Source of the DNA: Xylaria sp. FL1777 | Taxonomy: Eukaryota; Ascomycota; Sordariomycetes; Xylariales; Xylariaceae | Assembly (NCBI GenBank): GCA_022578965.1 | Contig: MU400665.1 | Coordinates: 1-64,000, forward strand | Length of the DNA stretch: 64,000 bases | Direction: 5' to 3' | In this document: one piece after another, positions 48,700 through 59,582 of the stretch | Position numbering within the stretch: the first letter of the stretch is position 1 | Layout of the letters: every line of letters starts with the position of its first letter | Program-made: the position numbers and the translations under genes | The notes under the pieces: model-generated | What the model was told of the DNA's origin: nothing | The model's input: only the letters and a program-made list of their open reading frames with translations | Databases searched by the model: none

Positions 48700-51600
48700 T
48701 AGCTTAATTATAACATAAGCAAGCTAAAAAAACGTTATATATTTATAAATAACTTTAACTTTTATTATTTATTATAAAACTTAAAAAGCAAAAAAAGCTA
48801 AAAAGCAAATAAATTGTTTAAGTTTATTATATAATAAAATTTTATACTAGTTATTTTTTAAAAAAAAATAATTAAAACAAAGCATAAATAAAAAAGCTTA
48901 ATAATAAACTTAGTATAAATATTTAGCAATTTAGCTATTATTTATTAAAAGGACTTAAAGTAGCTAAGTTTAAATTATAAAGCACTAAAAATTATAATTA
49001 ACTTAAAAATAGCTTTATAAAAATACTTAAAAAAAGCAAAAAAATAAAACTAGCTTAAATTAAATAAAAGAAAACAGCTATATAAATAAAAGCTATTATT
49101 ATAAAAACGTATATGTTATATATATTTAGTAACTTAAATAATACTTTTAACTTTTTAATTTAATACTTAATAAAAATAATAAATAAAATAACGTTTAAAA
49201 AAATAGTAAAAAAAAAACATTAAGTATTACTTTAGTAGTTTTTAAAAGTAGTTAAAACAAAAAAAAAAGCAAAAAAAGCATACTATAAATTTTAAAGCAA
49301 AAAAACTAAAGCAGCATAACAAGCTTTTTTTAAAAAAAAAGCCTTTAGTAATAAAGTAAAAAACGCATAAAAATGCAGCTAAAAATAAGCGTTTATAAAA
49401 ACATTTAAAAGTTTTAAGTTATTATAAAGCTTAGCTAAATAAGCAAAGTTTGCTTATAAGCTAGCTTTAAAAGTTATTATAATTTTATTGCTAAAATAAA
49501 CAAAAAATAAGCTGCTTTTTGTTAATATCTTTAAAAAAAAACAGCTTTATTAATAAAATGCTTTTTTTTTTGCACTATTAGCAAACTTATTTAATATACT
49601 TAAAAAAAACCTAATTTATAATAGCTATTATAAATTTATAATTAATATTAATACAAAAAACAAACCTAATATTATTAATATAAAAGTTAACGCTATAAAA
49701 AGCACTAAAAAGTAATTTATTATTTAATAGCTTTTTTAAAGCTTATAAGCTTACTATAGCAAAAAAAATAATAATATTATATATTATTAGCTTTTTATTA
49801 AAGGATTACTTAATATAATTTAAGCAAGCAAAAATAATAGTTATATTTAAACTTAGAAAATTAAAAAAAAACTAAAAAAACAGCTAAAAAGTAATGCTTT
49901 ATTACGCTTATGTATATAATAAAAGAAATGCTAAAAAAAAAGCTATATTACTATATAGCAAAAATAATTAAGCAAAAAAGTTTTTTGTTAAATAACTAAA
50001 TATAAAACAAATAAAACAAGTTAATAAATGCAGCTATTAAACTAATATTAAAAATAATAAAAAAAGCAATTAATAAAAAAAGCATAATATTTTTACTATA
50101 GCTAAACATTATAAAAGCTTTTAATTTTATTAATAAAAAAAAATAATATATATTTTATAGTAAAAAAGCTTTTTTTTTTAATAATTATATAAGTAAACTT
50201 TTTATATTAGATTATATAGTGCATTTTTGCTTTAATAAAGCAGGATTTTAGCTAATAGCATTAAAAGCTAAAGTTTTTTAAAGGTTTTTGCATTTTTTTT
50301 TTTTTATATATATTTTAATACTTTATAATAACTTTATAATGCACTAAAAGTTAATCATAGTTAGCTTTATTAATAATATTAACTTTATTATAGCAAACTT
50401 AAATATAAAATAAAACTGCAAAACTTTAAAAATAGTATAAAAAACATATAAAAACTAAATAAAACAACATAAAATAAAATTTATACTATAAAAAAGCAAA
50501 TTAATGCATTTTTTTAGTAATAAAATAATGCTTATATAAATAATATACTTTTTTAACGTAATAGTACACTTAAAAAACAGCACAAAGTTTTTAAAAATAT
50601 AATTTAATAAAAACATAAAGTAAAAGAAATATTTAATAAAACTTAAAAAAAAACTAAGCATTTAATTATATATAGTAATTAAGCTATAAAACTTTATATA
50701 AAGCAATAATATAAAAGAATAAAGCAAATATATATTATAATAATATAAAGCACTTTAGTTTATAATATAATAATTTAGTATAAAAACTTTAAAAAAAATA
50801 AAGCAAAAAACATTATTAATTTACTATTAATAATTTAAAATAAATGTTTTAAGCATATAGTTAAAGTTTTTAAAGCAATTAAAATAAAGCATTTAAAAAC
50901 TAAAATCAGAATTCTTTTTATTAATTTATGTTTTAATAATAAAGCAGTAATTTATAAGCATTATTTAAAAAGCTTAGTAATTAAAAAGTTAATTTAAAAA
51001 GCAATAAAAAAAATTAAAACTTTTATTTAAAATATAAAAGCTTAAAAAGCTAAAAACTAAACAAAAAGCAAGCTTATAAGCAATAATAATAGCATAACTA
51101 AAAAAAACCTAACGTTAGCTTTAAACTTTTAGCTAAAAAAGTAATTAAAGCGAAAAAAACTTAAAATTACACTAAAAAAAAAATAAGCAAATAAAGCAAA
51201 ACTAAAACAAGCAATAATTACTTAGTTATAATTAAACAAAAGCTAAATAAAAATAAAGCATTGAAAAAATATAATAAATTATTAAAATATAAAATAGCTA
51301 TAATTATATAAATATATATTAAAAGAATAAAGCTAAAAGTATTTTTATATAAAAAGAAAGTTTTAAGCTTTTTTATACATTTTTGCAAATATATAAAAAA
51401 AAAAAACCTTTTAATATATAATCTTATATTATAACGTATTAAAAAACAAAAAAAAATAGCTATAAAAAAGCTTTATAGTTAAGCTATTATAAACTAATAA
51501 AAATTTATAATTAGTTATAAAAAAGCTTAAAGCTGCAAGCATTATTGCAAAATAGCTATTAGTTATTAATAAAATAACAATATATAATAAAACAGTTAAA

Positions 51601-51954
51601 ATCAAAAAAAAGAAAAAAAAAGCAAGTAATAAAAAAAAAACTAGCAAAAAAAGCAAAATTACTTTTTTAAAAGTTTTAAAAAACAAAAAAAAAGCTTTTA
51701 TATATTTTTTAAAAAAGTAAAAAGTTTAAAAGCTTTAAAAAAAAGGTTTTCTGCTTTTTAATTATTACTTTTTATTTAGCAAGCTAATTAGTAAAAACTA
51801 GTTATTATAAGGTAAAAAACCTTTAAAGTAATAGCGTTAACATTATTACATAAGGTTTTTATTTAGCTTTTTATACGGTTTTACTTATAAGTATATAAAT
51901 AAAAAAACCACGCTATAAAGCAGCACAGTAGATTATTAATAATAATAATAATAA
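48700..51954 (+). repeat. Repeat family R1, copy 3 (3.25 kb)
   Basis: Aligns along its length with the reverse complement of copy 2, and its last 1.4 kb with copy 1. Starts near ATAAGCAAGCTAAAAAAACG and ends in (TAA)n at 51933-51954. The sense strand, translated with interruptions, is dominated by Lys, Ala and Asn. No DDE transposase, reverse-transcriptase or helicase signature could be recognised. It could be the 3' part of a LINE or another element class. No flanking duplication was found. Confidence 0.7.
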
Positions 51955-51959
51955 ATAAT

Positions 51960-52385
51960 ATAGCAAGTAATAAATAAATAAATTAAATATATAAATTAGC
52001 AATAATAAATTGCTTATTTATAAATTTTATAATATTATTTATTATAAATAAAAAATTAGCTTTATTAAAAACATTAATAAAATAAAGCAATATAATTGCG
52101 CAAAATTTATTATATTACTTTAATTATAAAAAAATAAGTTATAACTTATGTATTTAAGCAATTAAGCTATATATAAATTAAAAATAAAACAATTAATTAA
52201 AGAGCTATTTAATAATATAAATAAAGTAACTATAGTTAATTTTTATTATATTATGCGTGTTAATTAAGTTTATATTTCGAAATTTAGCGCAATATTTATA
52301 CTTTTATTTTTATTATATAACTTAGCTTAAACTTACTTTAATTAACTAGTTAGCTTATTTAGCTACTTTATTTTACTTTAATATA
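51960..52385 (+). repeat. Repeat family R4, copy 2
   Basis: Best-preserved R4 copy (for example GCGTGTTAATTAAG and TTTCGAAATTTAGCGC near 52254-52290). It follows the R1 copy 3 tail almost directly. Shares the right-hand end with 59220-59526 and, inverted, with 3165-3560. Confidence 0.65.
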
Positions 52386-53233
52386 AAAGCCTTTATTTTT
52401 TTTATTTAAGTTTATTTTTAAATATTTATTAGTTAACTAATTTTAGCTTAAAATATAATCCTTTATATTGAATAGTAATAAATATTTTTAGCTAAAAAAA
52501 AACTACTAAAGTTAAAAAAAAATATGTTTATAAAAATTATTTTTTAAAAAATGCTTTTTAAAAAAGTATATTAAATATAAAAAATTATATTTTAAGCTAA
52601 ATTATTTAAATAATAAATATTTAAAAGTAAACTTATATTAAAAAAATAAAAGCTTTTATATAAAGTTTATTTAGTTTATTAGTTATATTTATATAATATA
52701 AATAATATAATAATTAATATAATTAATATTATATGTTATTATTTATATTTAATATTAATAAAGTAATTAAATTAAGTAGAAAATATATTAAATCTTTATT
52801 TTTTAAACTTTTTAATTATATATATATATTAATTTATTTAAAAGTTTTAATTTTATATGTTTATTTATAGCTAATTATAATGCTTAAAATTATAAAATAT
52901 ATACTTAACCTTTTTTAAAAAAAAACTAACTATATTAAACTATTGCGTTTTTTTTTTAATTTTATTGTTTTATTTTATTTTATTTATTATAATATTAATA
53001 TAAAGTTTTTTGTTTTCATTATTTTATAGTATAAAAAACCTTTAATTAAAACCACTTTTTTAATGTTTATTAAATACTTTATTTAGTGTTTAAAGCTTAT
53101 AATTATTATTAAATATAAAAGTAAATTAATTAACTAATATTTAATTTAATTTTATAGTTTTTTAACTTTAAATAACTTTTTAAATAATATAGTTAATTAA
53201 ATTTAAACCTGCATTTTATTATTTTATATTATA
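52386..53233. other. RIP-degraded AT-rich DNA
   Basis: About 0.85 kb up to the MITE-1 copy at the island edge. No repeat partner or frame seen. Confidence 0.5.
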
Positions 53234-53235
53234 TA

Positions 53236-53707
53236 ATATAGTTTATATTTAAGTAATATATTTAAATAAATAACACATTTAGCTTAATATATTATTATAT
53301 ATAATATTATATTAAAAGTTTATATTTTACTTTTAAATAACTTAGTTAAAAAATCGAAAAAATACAATAGTTGTTTTATTATATTTTTTATTATATAATT
53401 TACTTAAAACAACTTTTTTTTATTAAATAGCTATTCTTTTAAGCATATATTTAAAAAAAAAACAAAATTATAAGCATTATTTTAACGTACTTTTTAATAT
53501 ATTAAAGCTATTTAATAAAGCAAAGTTATTTTAAGTAAATTATATAATTATAATTATAATAAAATAACCTTTATATTTTTTCGATTTTTTTTTTTGCTAA
53601 CTTATTTAAAAGTGAAATATGTAGCTTTATATAAAAAGTTATTTAAAATAGTACGCTAAGCAAAGTGTGCTGCTTGCTTAGATGTGCTGCTTATATGTGA
53701 ACCACAT
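53236..53707. mobile_element. Foldback MITE-1, copy 2 (472 bp), at island edge
   Basis: Same length and arm structure as 33802-34273, with TA on both sides (53234-53235 and 53708-53709). The left arm is almost fully converted to A/T, while the last roughly 100 bp of the right arm keep GC (GTGTGCTGCTTGC...GTGAACCACAT). The GC island starts directly after it, so this element marks the isochore border. Confidence 0.88.
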
Positions 53708-53721
53708 TAATAATTTGGTCT

Positions 53722-54139
53722 TTAATTTACAAACAAGCATTGCTCACGAGGCCTTAATGACTTACACTGTTGTAAACAGTATGTCTTAAACTTGTAGCAC
53801 AATTTGTTAAACGAACTTTGATAACCTATAACGTTGTTGATATCCTGTCTTACATTCCTAGACATGCATATCCATGACGTGGTATTTGGTGTTGTTGAAT
53901 CAACGATCAGGTTCTTGGCCATATGCTGATCCATTTTATTCTCAAGGATAACCTCACTTGATCTCCCACGTACATTACGAGGTACTGTCAGAGACCTGAA
54001 CAGCACTTATTAATCATCTCACATGTTAGTTTTCTTACAGCTTTATAACTACAACAGCCTTATATCGCTGGACATATAAAGGAGCTGTTGACCCTGCGGT
54101 TGAATTTCTTCTCCTTTCCCTTCTTATGCATTGAAATCG
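53722..54139 (-). pseudogene. Partial gene remnant, two exon-like blocks
   Basis: Two frames join cleanly: 54139-54039 and 53995-53722, separated by a 43-nt intron-like gap with donor GTAAGA, branch-site-like ACTAACA and acceptor TTCAG. The joined reading is about 124 residues, ends at a TAA, and contains QRYKAVVVIKL, then NVRGRSSEVILENKMDQHM, then NTTSWICMSRNVRQDINN. It has no start codon at its left end, being preceded by a stop, so it is a 3' fragment or has further exons. The pattern N-x-RG-x-G/R ... E/D-x-x-x-x-H ... N-x-T resembles, from memory, the C-terminal part of fungal DUF6589-type proteins. That is only a suggestion. The stop lies 14 bp from MITE-1, so the original 3' flank is gone. 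The intron is short even for fungi. Confidence 0.4.
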
Positions 54140-54510
54140 TTAATCCCATTCCCCTACGCATATTATTTCTGGAATATCACAGCTTCATTACCAATTCATC
54201 ACTACGGTACAATACAAGAATCTCTGTCCCAGGGCTGAACTGCAACTCATGGGGAGCGTAACAACATTTGTTGTAATCCTGGCCAGGGCGCTTCCTGTGA
54301 TGTTGGGGTTTAGCCTTGGGAAGGGGAGGTATTCCACGTTGAACCGGCCCAACCTCAGTATCTCCTTTATCCACATTTCTTCATCCCATCTCATCGAACT
54401 CTTCCATCAGTTCTTTTCTTAATGGATATTCTTATCCCTGTTACGATATCGGACACAACATAATAGCAATTACTTGCCTGTCAGTGGTCCACGGCTAGTT
54501 CCTTAGCAAC
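54140..54510. other. Island DNA, possible upstream exon of the 53.7-kb remnant
   Basis: Two overlapping minus-strand frames of 65-68 residues (54394-54188 and 54374-54177) cover this part. Neither joins convincingly to the block at 54139, and neither resembles a family I know. GC content is normal and RIP does not dominate. Either decayed exons or noncoding. Confidence 0.3.
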
Positions 54511-54511
54511 C

Positions 54512-54582
54512 TAGCAACCATTTGTACTTCAGCAACCATTCGCACTCCAGCACCCATTCGCCCTCCAGCAACCATGGCACTC
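54512..54582. repeat. 18-bp minisatellite, four units
   Basis: Tandem units TAGCAACCATTTGTACTT, CAGCAACCATTCGCACTC, CAGCACCCATTCGCCCTC and CAGCAACCATGGCACTC (the last is 17 bp), then a partial CAGCAA. Looser echoes (GCGACCATTCGCTCTTG, GCGACTATTCGCGC) follow to about 54690. The 18-bp period keeps frame except in the final unit. Confidence 0.8.
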
Positions 54583-54589
54583 CAGCAAA

Positions 54590-55461
54590 GATTTTTCTCA
54601 CCGGTAGTTATCTACACCGATTTACTCTTCTTGCGCCTCAAACAGCTCCGCGACCATTCGCTCTTGAGATATCGCGACTATTCGCGCATCTCGTCTGCTA
54701 ATCATACTCTGGTAACGACCTCAGTATCTCATCGGCTACTCACATATCCTTCTTAGCCACAACCTGCATTTCGGTAGTCATCCAATCCCACCTCCAGTCA
54801 ACTCCCTTCTAAACAGTCAACCCAGGGGCCGTCCAGGTCAACCTTCGAAGGAGACCCTCTCGGCCAGAAGTAAAACCACAAATACATCACCCCCCGAATA
54901 AAATAACCACTCCCAACCCTTTGTCACCAACCCCCATGGGATTTCGCCCGGCTGATAGCTATCTATCTGCTCTGCCGCCCATCATCTCATCTGATTCCGA
55001 CAATAGAGCCTGGCCACTCAATGGAGTAGCCAACCAACCTACCCTCCCTAGAGTAGGCCCCATGCATTCAGTTTTCCATTCATCAGTCATCAGTCTCCAC
55101 TCATGCCAACCCTTCAAGTTATTACCATGGTCATCGAAACCCACACTCATACATATACACATATATATGTAAGCTTCTTGAGCGCATACATAGCACGGAG
55201 TAGCTAACCGGGCTCTGTTTGCGCTCGAGGGTCTATATATCTATATAGGTATATGTAGGGCGAGAGATTGTGGTGTGTTGTGTCGTGCTTCTTGATCCTC
55301 GTGCCGACACGGCCGTGCTAGCTCCGATCCAGCGTTAGGAAGGAGGCCCTCTCTGTCTGGACAATCGCGCTGTGGTTATCCCTACACTCACGCACTCCCA
55401 GTTCGAGTGAATCCTGCTGCCTCTTGTGTTGGTTACCAGCTTCATATCGAGGATACACAAG
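54590..55461. other. Noncoding island DNA with pyrimidine-rich, promoter-like stretch
   Basis: C/T-rich plus strand (54760-55130) and a TATA-rich run at 55234-55256, followed by a CT-rich leader. Short frames on both strands (for example 54574-54756, 54921-55172, 54959-55162) overlap one another and lack start context or introns. Could be the regulatory region of the small ORF at 55462. Confidence 0.35.
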
Positions 55462-55671
55462 ATGGTAGCGGTCTCGATCGCGTTCCACAGCAGCTCCGTT
55501 CGCTCGACTTTGTCCTACTCTACACCCATGTTCCTGCTGCTGATGATCATCTTATTATTCTTGGTCTTCAACTTGCTTCACCAGGTGGCGTCGACGGTCT
55601 TCCACCCCCACGCAGCGATGACGCTAAGGGGAAAAAAAAAGGAAAAACCAAAGGTGCCTGGTTCAAAATAA
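55462..55671 (+). CDS. Small single-membrane-segment ORF, uncertain
   Basis: A 69-codon frame starting at an ATG with acceptable fungal context (CACAAGATGG). The product begins MVAVSIAFHSSSVRS, has one strongly hydrophobic stretch at about residues 23-41 (MFLLLMIILLFLVFNLLH), then a short basic tail with RGKKKEKPK. A one-pass membrane or signal-anchor peptide is possible. A longer frame exists in another phase (55407-55712), but it starts at GTG, not ATG. A TATA-like run lies about 210 bp upstream. I recognise no family, and chance openness at this length is realistic. Confidence 0.3.
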   Translation: MVAVSIAFHSSSVRSTLSYSTPMFLLLMIILLFLVFNLLHQVASTVFHPHAAMTLRGKKKEKPKVPGSK

Positions 55672-55712
55672 CACGCGTTGGTATTCGTCCTCCAAGCATC
55701 AAATGTAAATAG

Positions 55713-55961
55713 GGCCTCAACGAACGGTCCTATATGATTGTTTTTCCGGCCGCCCGCGCTGTTCTGGCTCTCCTGTTCCCCCTCTCACTCAGGTCTACCT
55801 CATGCCTACTAAGAACCATAATTCCCGAAAGCGCTACCAGGTGGGCCTCAATCAAGGTTTACTAGATAGTAGGCCGGGCTGCGGGGTCTGTAGGCCTTTG
55901 GGACTTCCAGATCGTTCGTAGGGATTGAATCTGAGGTTTCACCAAAGTCTTGTGGAGGGCA
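55713..55961. other. Noncoding island DNA
   Basis: GC-rich, with no frame of useful length and no repeat. Confidence 0.4.
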
Positions 55962-56620
55962 TTAGGGCTTGGAAAGAACTTTCCTGGGACTTAACATTTG
56001 CGAGTCCAGGATGAGGATTGCCTCCGAGCCCTTGCTCAGCACTTACGAAGGAATAATCGACGGCTTCCTAGAGGTCATCTTCTCGGTACAATACATGTTG
56101 TAATAGTGGCGCAAGGCGGAAGTGCTGACGCCTTTGGGTAAAATGATCGTCTTGCCGTGATACTCAATAAAAAATTCACAGAGCTTGAAGATGAGACTTC
56201 GTTTCATCGTCTGTTCGGCTGGACATGGGCCAGGTCGCTTCCTACCCGTCCCGCTGAGAAATGGACCTCCAGAGGAGCTACACCTTGAGCTTGGGCTGGG
56301 TATTTACGGCAACAAAGCTGAGGAACGATATGTGCAGATTTTATGACTAGGCCTGTTTTGTGCCCCAGCCACCGAGAACCACCTATCAGACCAGTAGCGC
56401 ACCTTGGTAGGCCCGTTGCAGGGATCGCTTTGCGGACCTCATTCGTGACCGGCCGGGCGTTTTCTTCCGGAATGATGGGCTCGGGCAAGTTGTCGTACAG
56501 TTCATCTACACATTTGTGGAGAGGCATACTGCGGTACAGTGTTGAGGAAAGTGTGCGAGGGCGTTTCTTTCTGCGTAGGAGGGCCGTTTGAAGCACCCCT
56601 TTACTTTGTTCTTGATAAAA
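55962..56620 (-). pseudogene. Gene remnant or unresolved spliced gene
   Basis: Two coherent minus-strand blocks in different frames. Block A (about 56620-56400) includes MPLHKCVDELYDNLPEPII and PEENARPVTNEVRKAIPAT. Block B (56303-56047) includes RKRPGPCPAEQTMKRSLIFK, LCEFFIEYHGKTIILPKG and VSTSALRHYYNMYC. They could be joined by an intron ending at CCGTAAATACCCAG, although its donor is not clear. Block B runs into GTAAGT, and a 63-bp intron ending TCCCAG would add seven codons to a stop at 55962-55964. No start with good context is visible and I do not recognise the protein. Base composition is normal, so if it is dead, RIP was not the main cause. Confidence 0.4.
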
Positions 56621-57060
56621 TCAAAGCTATAGCTCTAGGACCTCTAGACACTAAAGCAGTGTTTTAATAGATCATATTTAACAAGCGATGCAAGAGTTTG
56701 TAATCATTAAGCCAGCTAGGGGAGTTCGGGTTAGGTGCAAAGGGTAGAGCGCCGGGGCGTTCTATATTACTAAGGTCGTAAAACCTTACATTGTCGAAGC
56801 AGTCACAGTCATGAAATACATATTAATAATCGTCGCAGTCTCAGGGTAAGGGCAATAATAGAATCTGTCCCATAAGCGGAGCGCAAGACAAGGTGTTCTC
56901 AGCATGTATAAGGCAGACGCTAACATCATAGCAGACATCTTAAACGGTGAGGTATTGCTGGTATTAATTAATAGATGCTAGCAAAACCTAGAGATGATGC
57001 CACAGCTAAGAAAGCGCGTAACGTTCTAAAAAAGGTATCAGGAAGTAATGTTTTACACTT
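56621..57060. other. Island DNA without a supported gene
   Basis: Moderate GC. Short plus-strand runs such as KVVKPYIVEAVTVMKYILI and MYKADANIIADILNGEVLL look protein-like but are broken by stops within 30-40 codons. Several stops are of the TAA/TAG type that RIP creates. Possibly another decayed gene. Confidence 0.35.
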
Positions 57061-57245
57061 AAGTGCAGCTTAAGCTCTAGTAATATTTTTAAATCTTTAA
57101 TTACTTTAAAATTAATAATAAAAGTTAATATATTTAAACTTTATGCTAATATAAGCTTAAATAACTTTATATGTTTAATTAAAGAAAATTATAAAGCATA
57201 GCTTAATAATAAAACATTCTATGTTGCTTTACTTATAAGTATTTT
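57061..57245. other. AT-rich spacer inside the GC island
   Basis: About 185 bp of RIP-like composition that splits the island into a 3.3-kb and a 1.1-kb part. No partner copy was seen in the window. Confidence 0.6.
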
Positions 57246-57333
57246 GTGGTTAATATTAATGAGTAATTCTGGTTTGTTCCCGGGCATTTAGGAAACCTGC
57301 CCTGTCTTCTGTTATTCTTCAACTCTGGCTTGT

Positions 57334-58368
57334 CTACAGTTCCTGATCCTCCAAATTTGCACCGTCTAAAACCACAATTCGCCTAGTAAGCCAATAATGA
57401 AGAAATTCAACGGCATACCGCTCATGCGACGCCCAATCGTCCCCCCAATCCCGGATCCCCCGTTTCCTATGCTCAGCGCCGTATCGCGCCACCAACACCT
57501 GCCAGTACAAAATGTTTTCAGTGATCTTGTCGAGGTTATTGCCCACCTCTTCTAGCGGCCAGGGCTGAGATGGGACCGGCTGGGGAGTCAGGAGGACTAG
57601 TTGCGATGACGAGGAGATAATTTGTGAGTGGTCGACCGGGATGTGAGTTGGGGGATCTGTGGATCTGGTACTGCTATGCTTTTCCGTTGCATCTTCATAA
57701 CCTGCTGAGAGGAAATAGGAATTCCCCGTCATGTTAGCAAATATAGCAGGGGACGGAAAGTATTCGTGTACATTTAGAACAAATCAAAGAGAAGGAGGGC
57801 AAAGGGAGACAAAAACAGAGAAAGAAAAAAAAGGAGAAACAGGGTTGGATAAAGCATCTGACAATGCGATACCCTGTTCGTGCCTACCTTTACCATTATT
57901 CTCGCCAGCCTGCTCCAGTGGCTGTAAGTGTGAGTCACCACCAACACCACCATCACGATCCTCTTGTAATTCCGCCGGTGAACCACCACCTTGGTCGTCA
58001 TCCTTGTCATGGGGACGAGTGTCCAAGTAATGCTGCGCGACGATTTCATAGGCAGCACGTACTTCAGGTATGGCCCGGAGCTGCGCCAGGCCTTGATCTG
58101 TGCCATATGTAGCGGCCACTCTCCTCATCAAGAACCCAGTTGACGGTGTCGTGGTGTCCGTTGTGGCTGTGGCGTGGGACAGGATGGATGGTGGAGGAGG
58201 TGGGAGGAGGGAGCGCTGAGTGCGTTGTTTGCTGTTGGTGCGATGCTCCAGATGACTGCGATTCTGGTCATTATGATTTTGGTCTTGAGCATAAGCTACC
58301 TGATGAGCGGTTGACAGAGGAGTCAACGGTGGATTATTGGTGGTAAGAGGAGGATGGAGAGGATTCAT
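57334..58368 (-). CDS. Hypothetical protein, two exons (about 283 residues)
   Basis: Function unknown. Exon 1 is 58368-57888 from the ATG; exon 2 is 57704-57334 to TAG. The intron (57887-57705, 183 bp) has donor GTAGGC, a GCTAAC branch site at 57738-57733, a long pyrimidine tract and acceptor CTCAG, and keeps the frame. A donor 6 bp earlier (GTAAAG) works equally well. Residues 1-75 are rich in Pro, Thr, Asn, Gln and Ser, including a PPPPP run. Residues about 77-120 look ordered (GFLMRRVAATYGTDQGLAQL, then RAAYEIVAQHYLDTR), and about 120-150 are Gly/Asp-rich. The C-terminal 75 residues are helical and aromatic (NILYWQVLVARYGAEHRKRG, then YAVEFLHYWLTRR). No signal peptide, membrane segment or catalytic motif is seen. 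RIP-like DNA starts within about 60 bp upstream of the ATG, so the promoter may be lost. Confidence 0.6.
57705..57887 (-). other. Predicted spliceosomal intron
   Basis: GT...AG, with GCTAAC about 28 nt before the acceptor and a T/C-rich tract (57780-57850). Joining the exons turns two separate frames (194 and 132 residues, the first with an unlikely Phe/Ser/Pro-rich end) into one continuous reading. Confidence 0.6.
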
Positions 58369-58424
58369 GGTGTTCGTTGTAGATGATAATGGTTAAAGAA
58401 AAGTAAGCATACCTTTAAATATTT

Positions 58425-59215
58425 ATCTTAAGTGCTTTAAAGTAAAATAGTCTTTGTGTTTATACTTCTTTAGCTATATTACTGCTTTATTAATTATAAC
58501 CCTTTTTATTTTTTTTAATATAAACTAAGAATTTTAATTTAAAGCAATTATATAAATTTTTTTATTTATATATTTATTTAAAAAATAATAAACTATAATT
58601 TATTTATATAATAACTTTAAATTTATTTAAAGTTATAATAAAAAGTTTAATTTTATATATTAATAATAAATTATAATAAATATATAAAAATATTAACATT
58701 AAATTATAATTAAAGCTATAATGTTTATTAGTTTTAAAAAATAGCTTTTATTATAAACTATAATTAATAATTAATTAAAGCTATAAATATAGAAAATAAT
58801 TAATATATTAAAAAAGCTTAAAATTTAATAACGTTTTTAAAAAGCTAATATTTAAACAGAATTTAAAAAAAAAACAATGTAAATTATAATATTATTAATG
58901 TTTTTATATTTTAAAACAAGTTTTTTATTTATTTAAATAATAAATGTTTATTAAATTTAATTTTAAAGTATTTAAAGCTTTTAATAAAAGTTTTTATTAA
59001 GTTAAAAATGTTTAAAATATATAATAAATTAAAAAATTACTTTTTTTTTTTTTAGTTTTAAATTTAAAATATATTTTTATCTTTTATTGCTTTTTTTTTT
59101 AATTATTTTTACAAATTAATAAATTAAGCATAAGTTTTATCATATAATTAAAGCTAATTTATTATTTTTTTATATTATTAAAGCATATATAATTATAGCT
59201 TTATTATTAAATATA
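58425..59215 (+). repeat. Direct repeat D, copy 1
   Basis: About 790 bp matching 59583-60645 in the same orientation, from AGTGCTTTAAAGTAAAATAG to GCTTTATTATTAAATATATA. It starts about 57 bp upstream of the ATG of the 58.4-kb gene. More AT-rich than copy 2. Confidence 0.75.
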
Positions 59216-59219
59216 TATT

Positions 59220-59526
59220 AAAATAAAGCAATATAATTACATAAAAATTAGTATATTACTTTAATTATAAAAAAATAAGTTATAACTTATATATTTAACT
59301 AATTAAACTATATATAAATAAAAAAATAAAATAATTAATTAAATAGCTATTTAATAATATAAATAAAGCATTTATAGCTAATTTTTATTATATTATTTAT
59401 AATATTTAAGTTTATATTTTAAAAATTAACATAATATTTATATTTTTATTTTTATTATATAATTTAGCTAAAATTTATTTTAATTAATTAGTTAGCTTAT
59501 TTAGCTACTTTATTTTACTTTAATAT
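59220..59526 (+). repeat. Repeat family R4, copy 3
   Basis: Matches 52080-52385, ending at the shared terminus CTACTTTATTTTACTTTAATA. It lies between the two copies of direct repeat D. Confidence 0.65.
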
Positions 59527-59582
59527 ATATATTTTTAAGCTATTATAAATTATAAACTTTTTTTAAACTTTTTTATTATTTT

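Noticed and set aside
55407..55712. 101-residue plus-strand frame overlapping the 55462 ORF
   Set aside because: Begins at GTG, which is not a normal fungal start, and has no ATG near its beginning.
56621..57060. Plus-strand gene from KVVKPYIVEAV and MYKADANIIADIL runs
   Set aside because: Stops every 20-40 codons and no splice signals that would remove them.
57784..58112. Several overlapping frames on both strands at the 58-kb gene
   Set aside because: Shadows of the two-exon minus-strand model; the C-terminal Phe/Ser/Pro end of the 194-residue frame is intron sequence.
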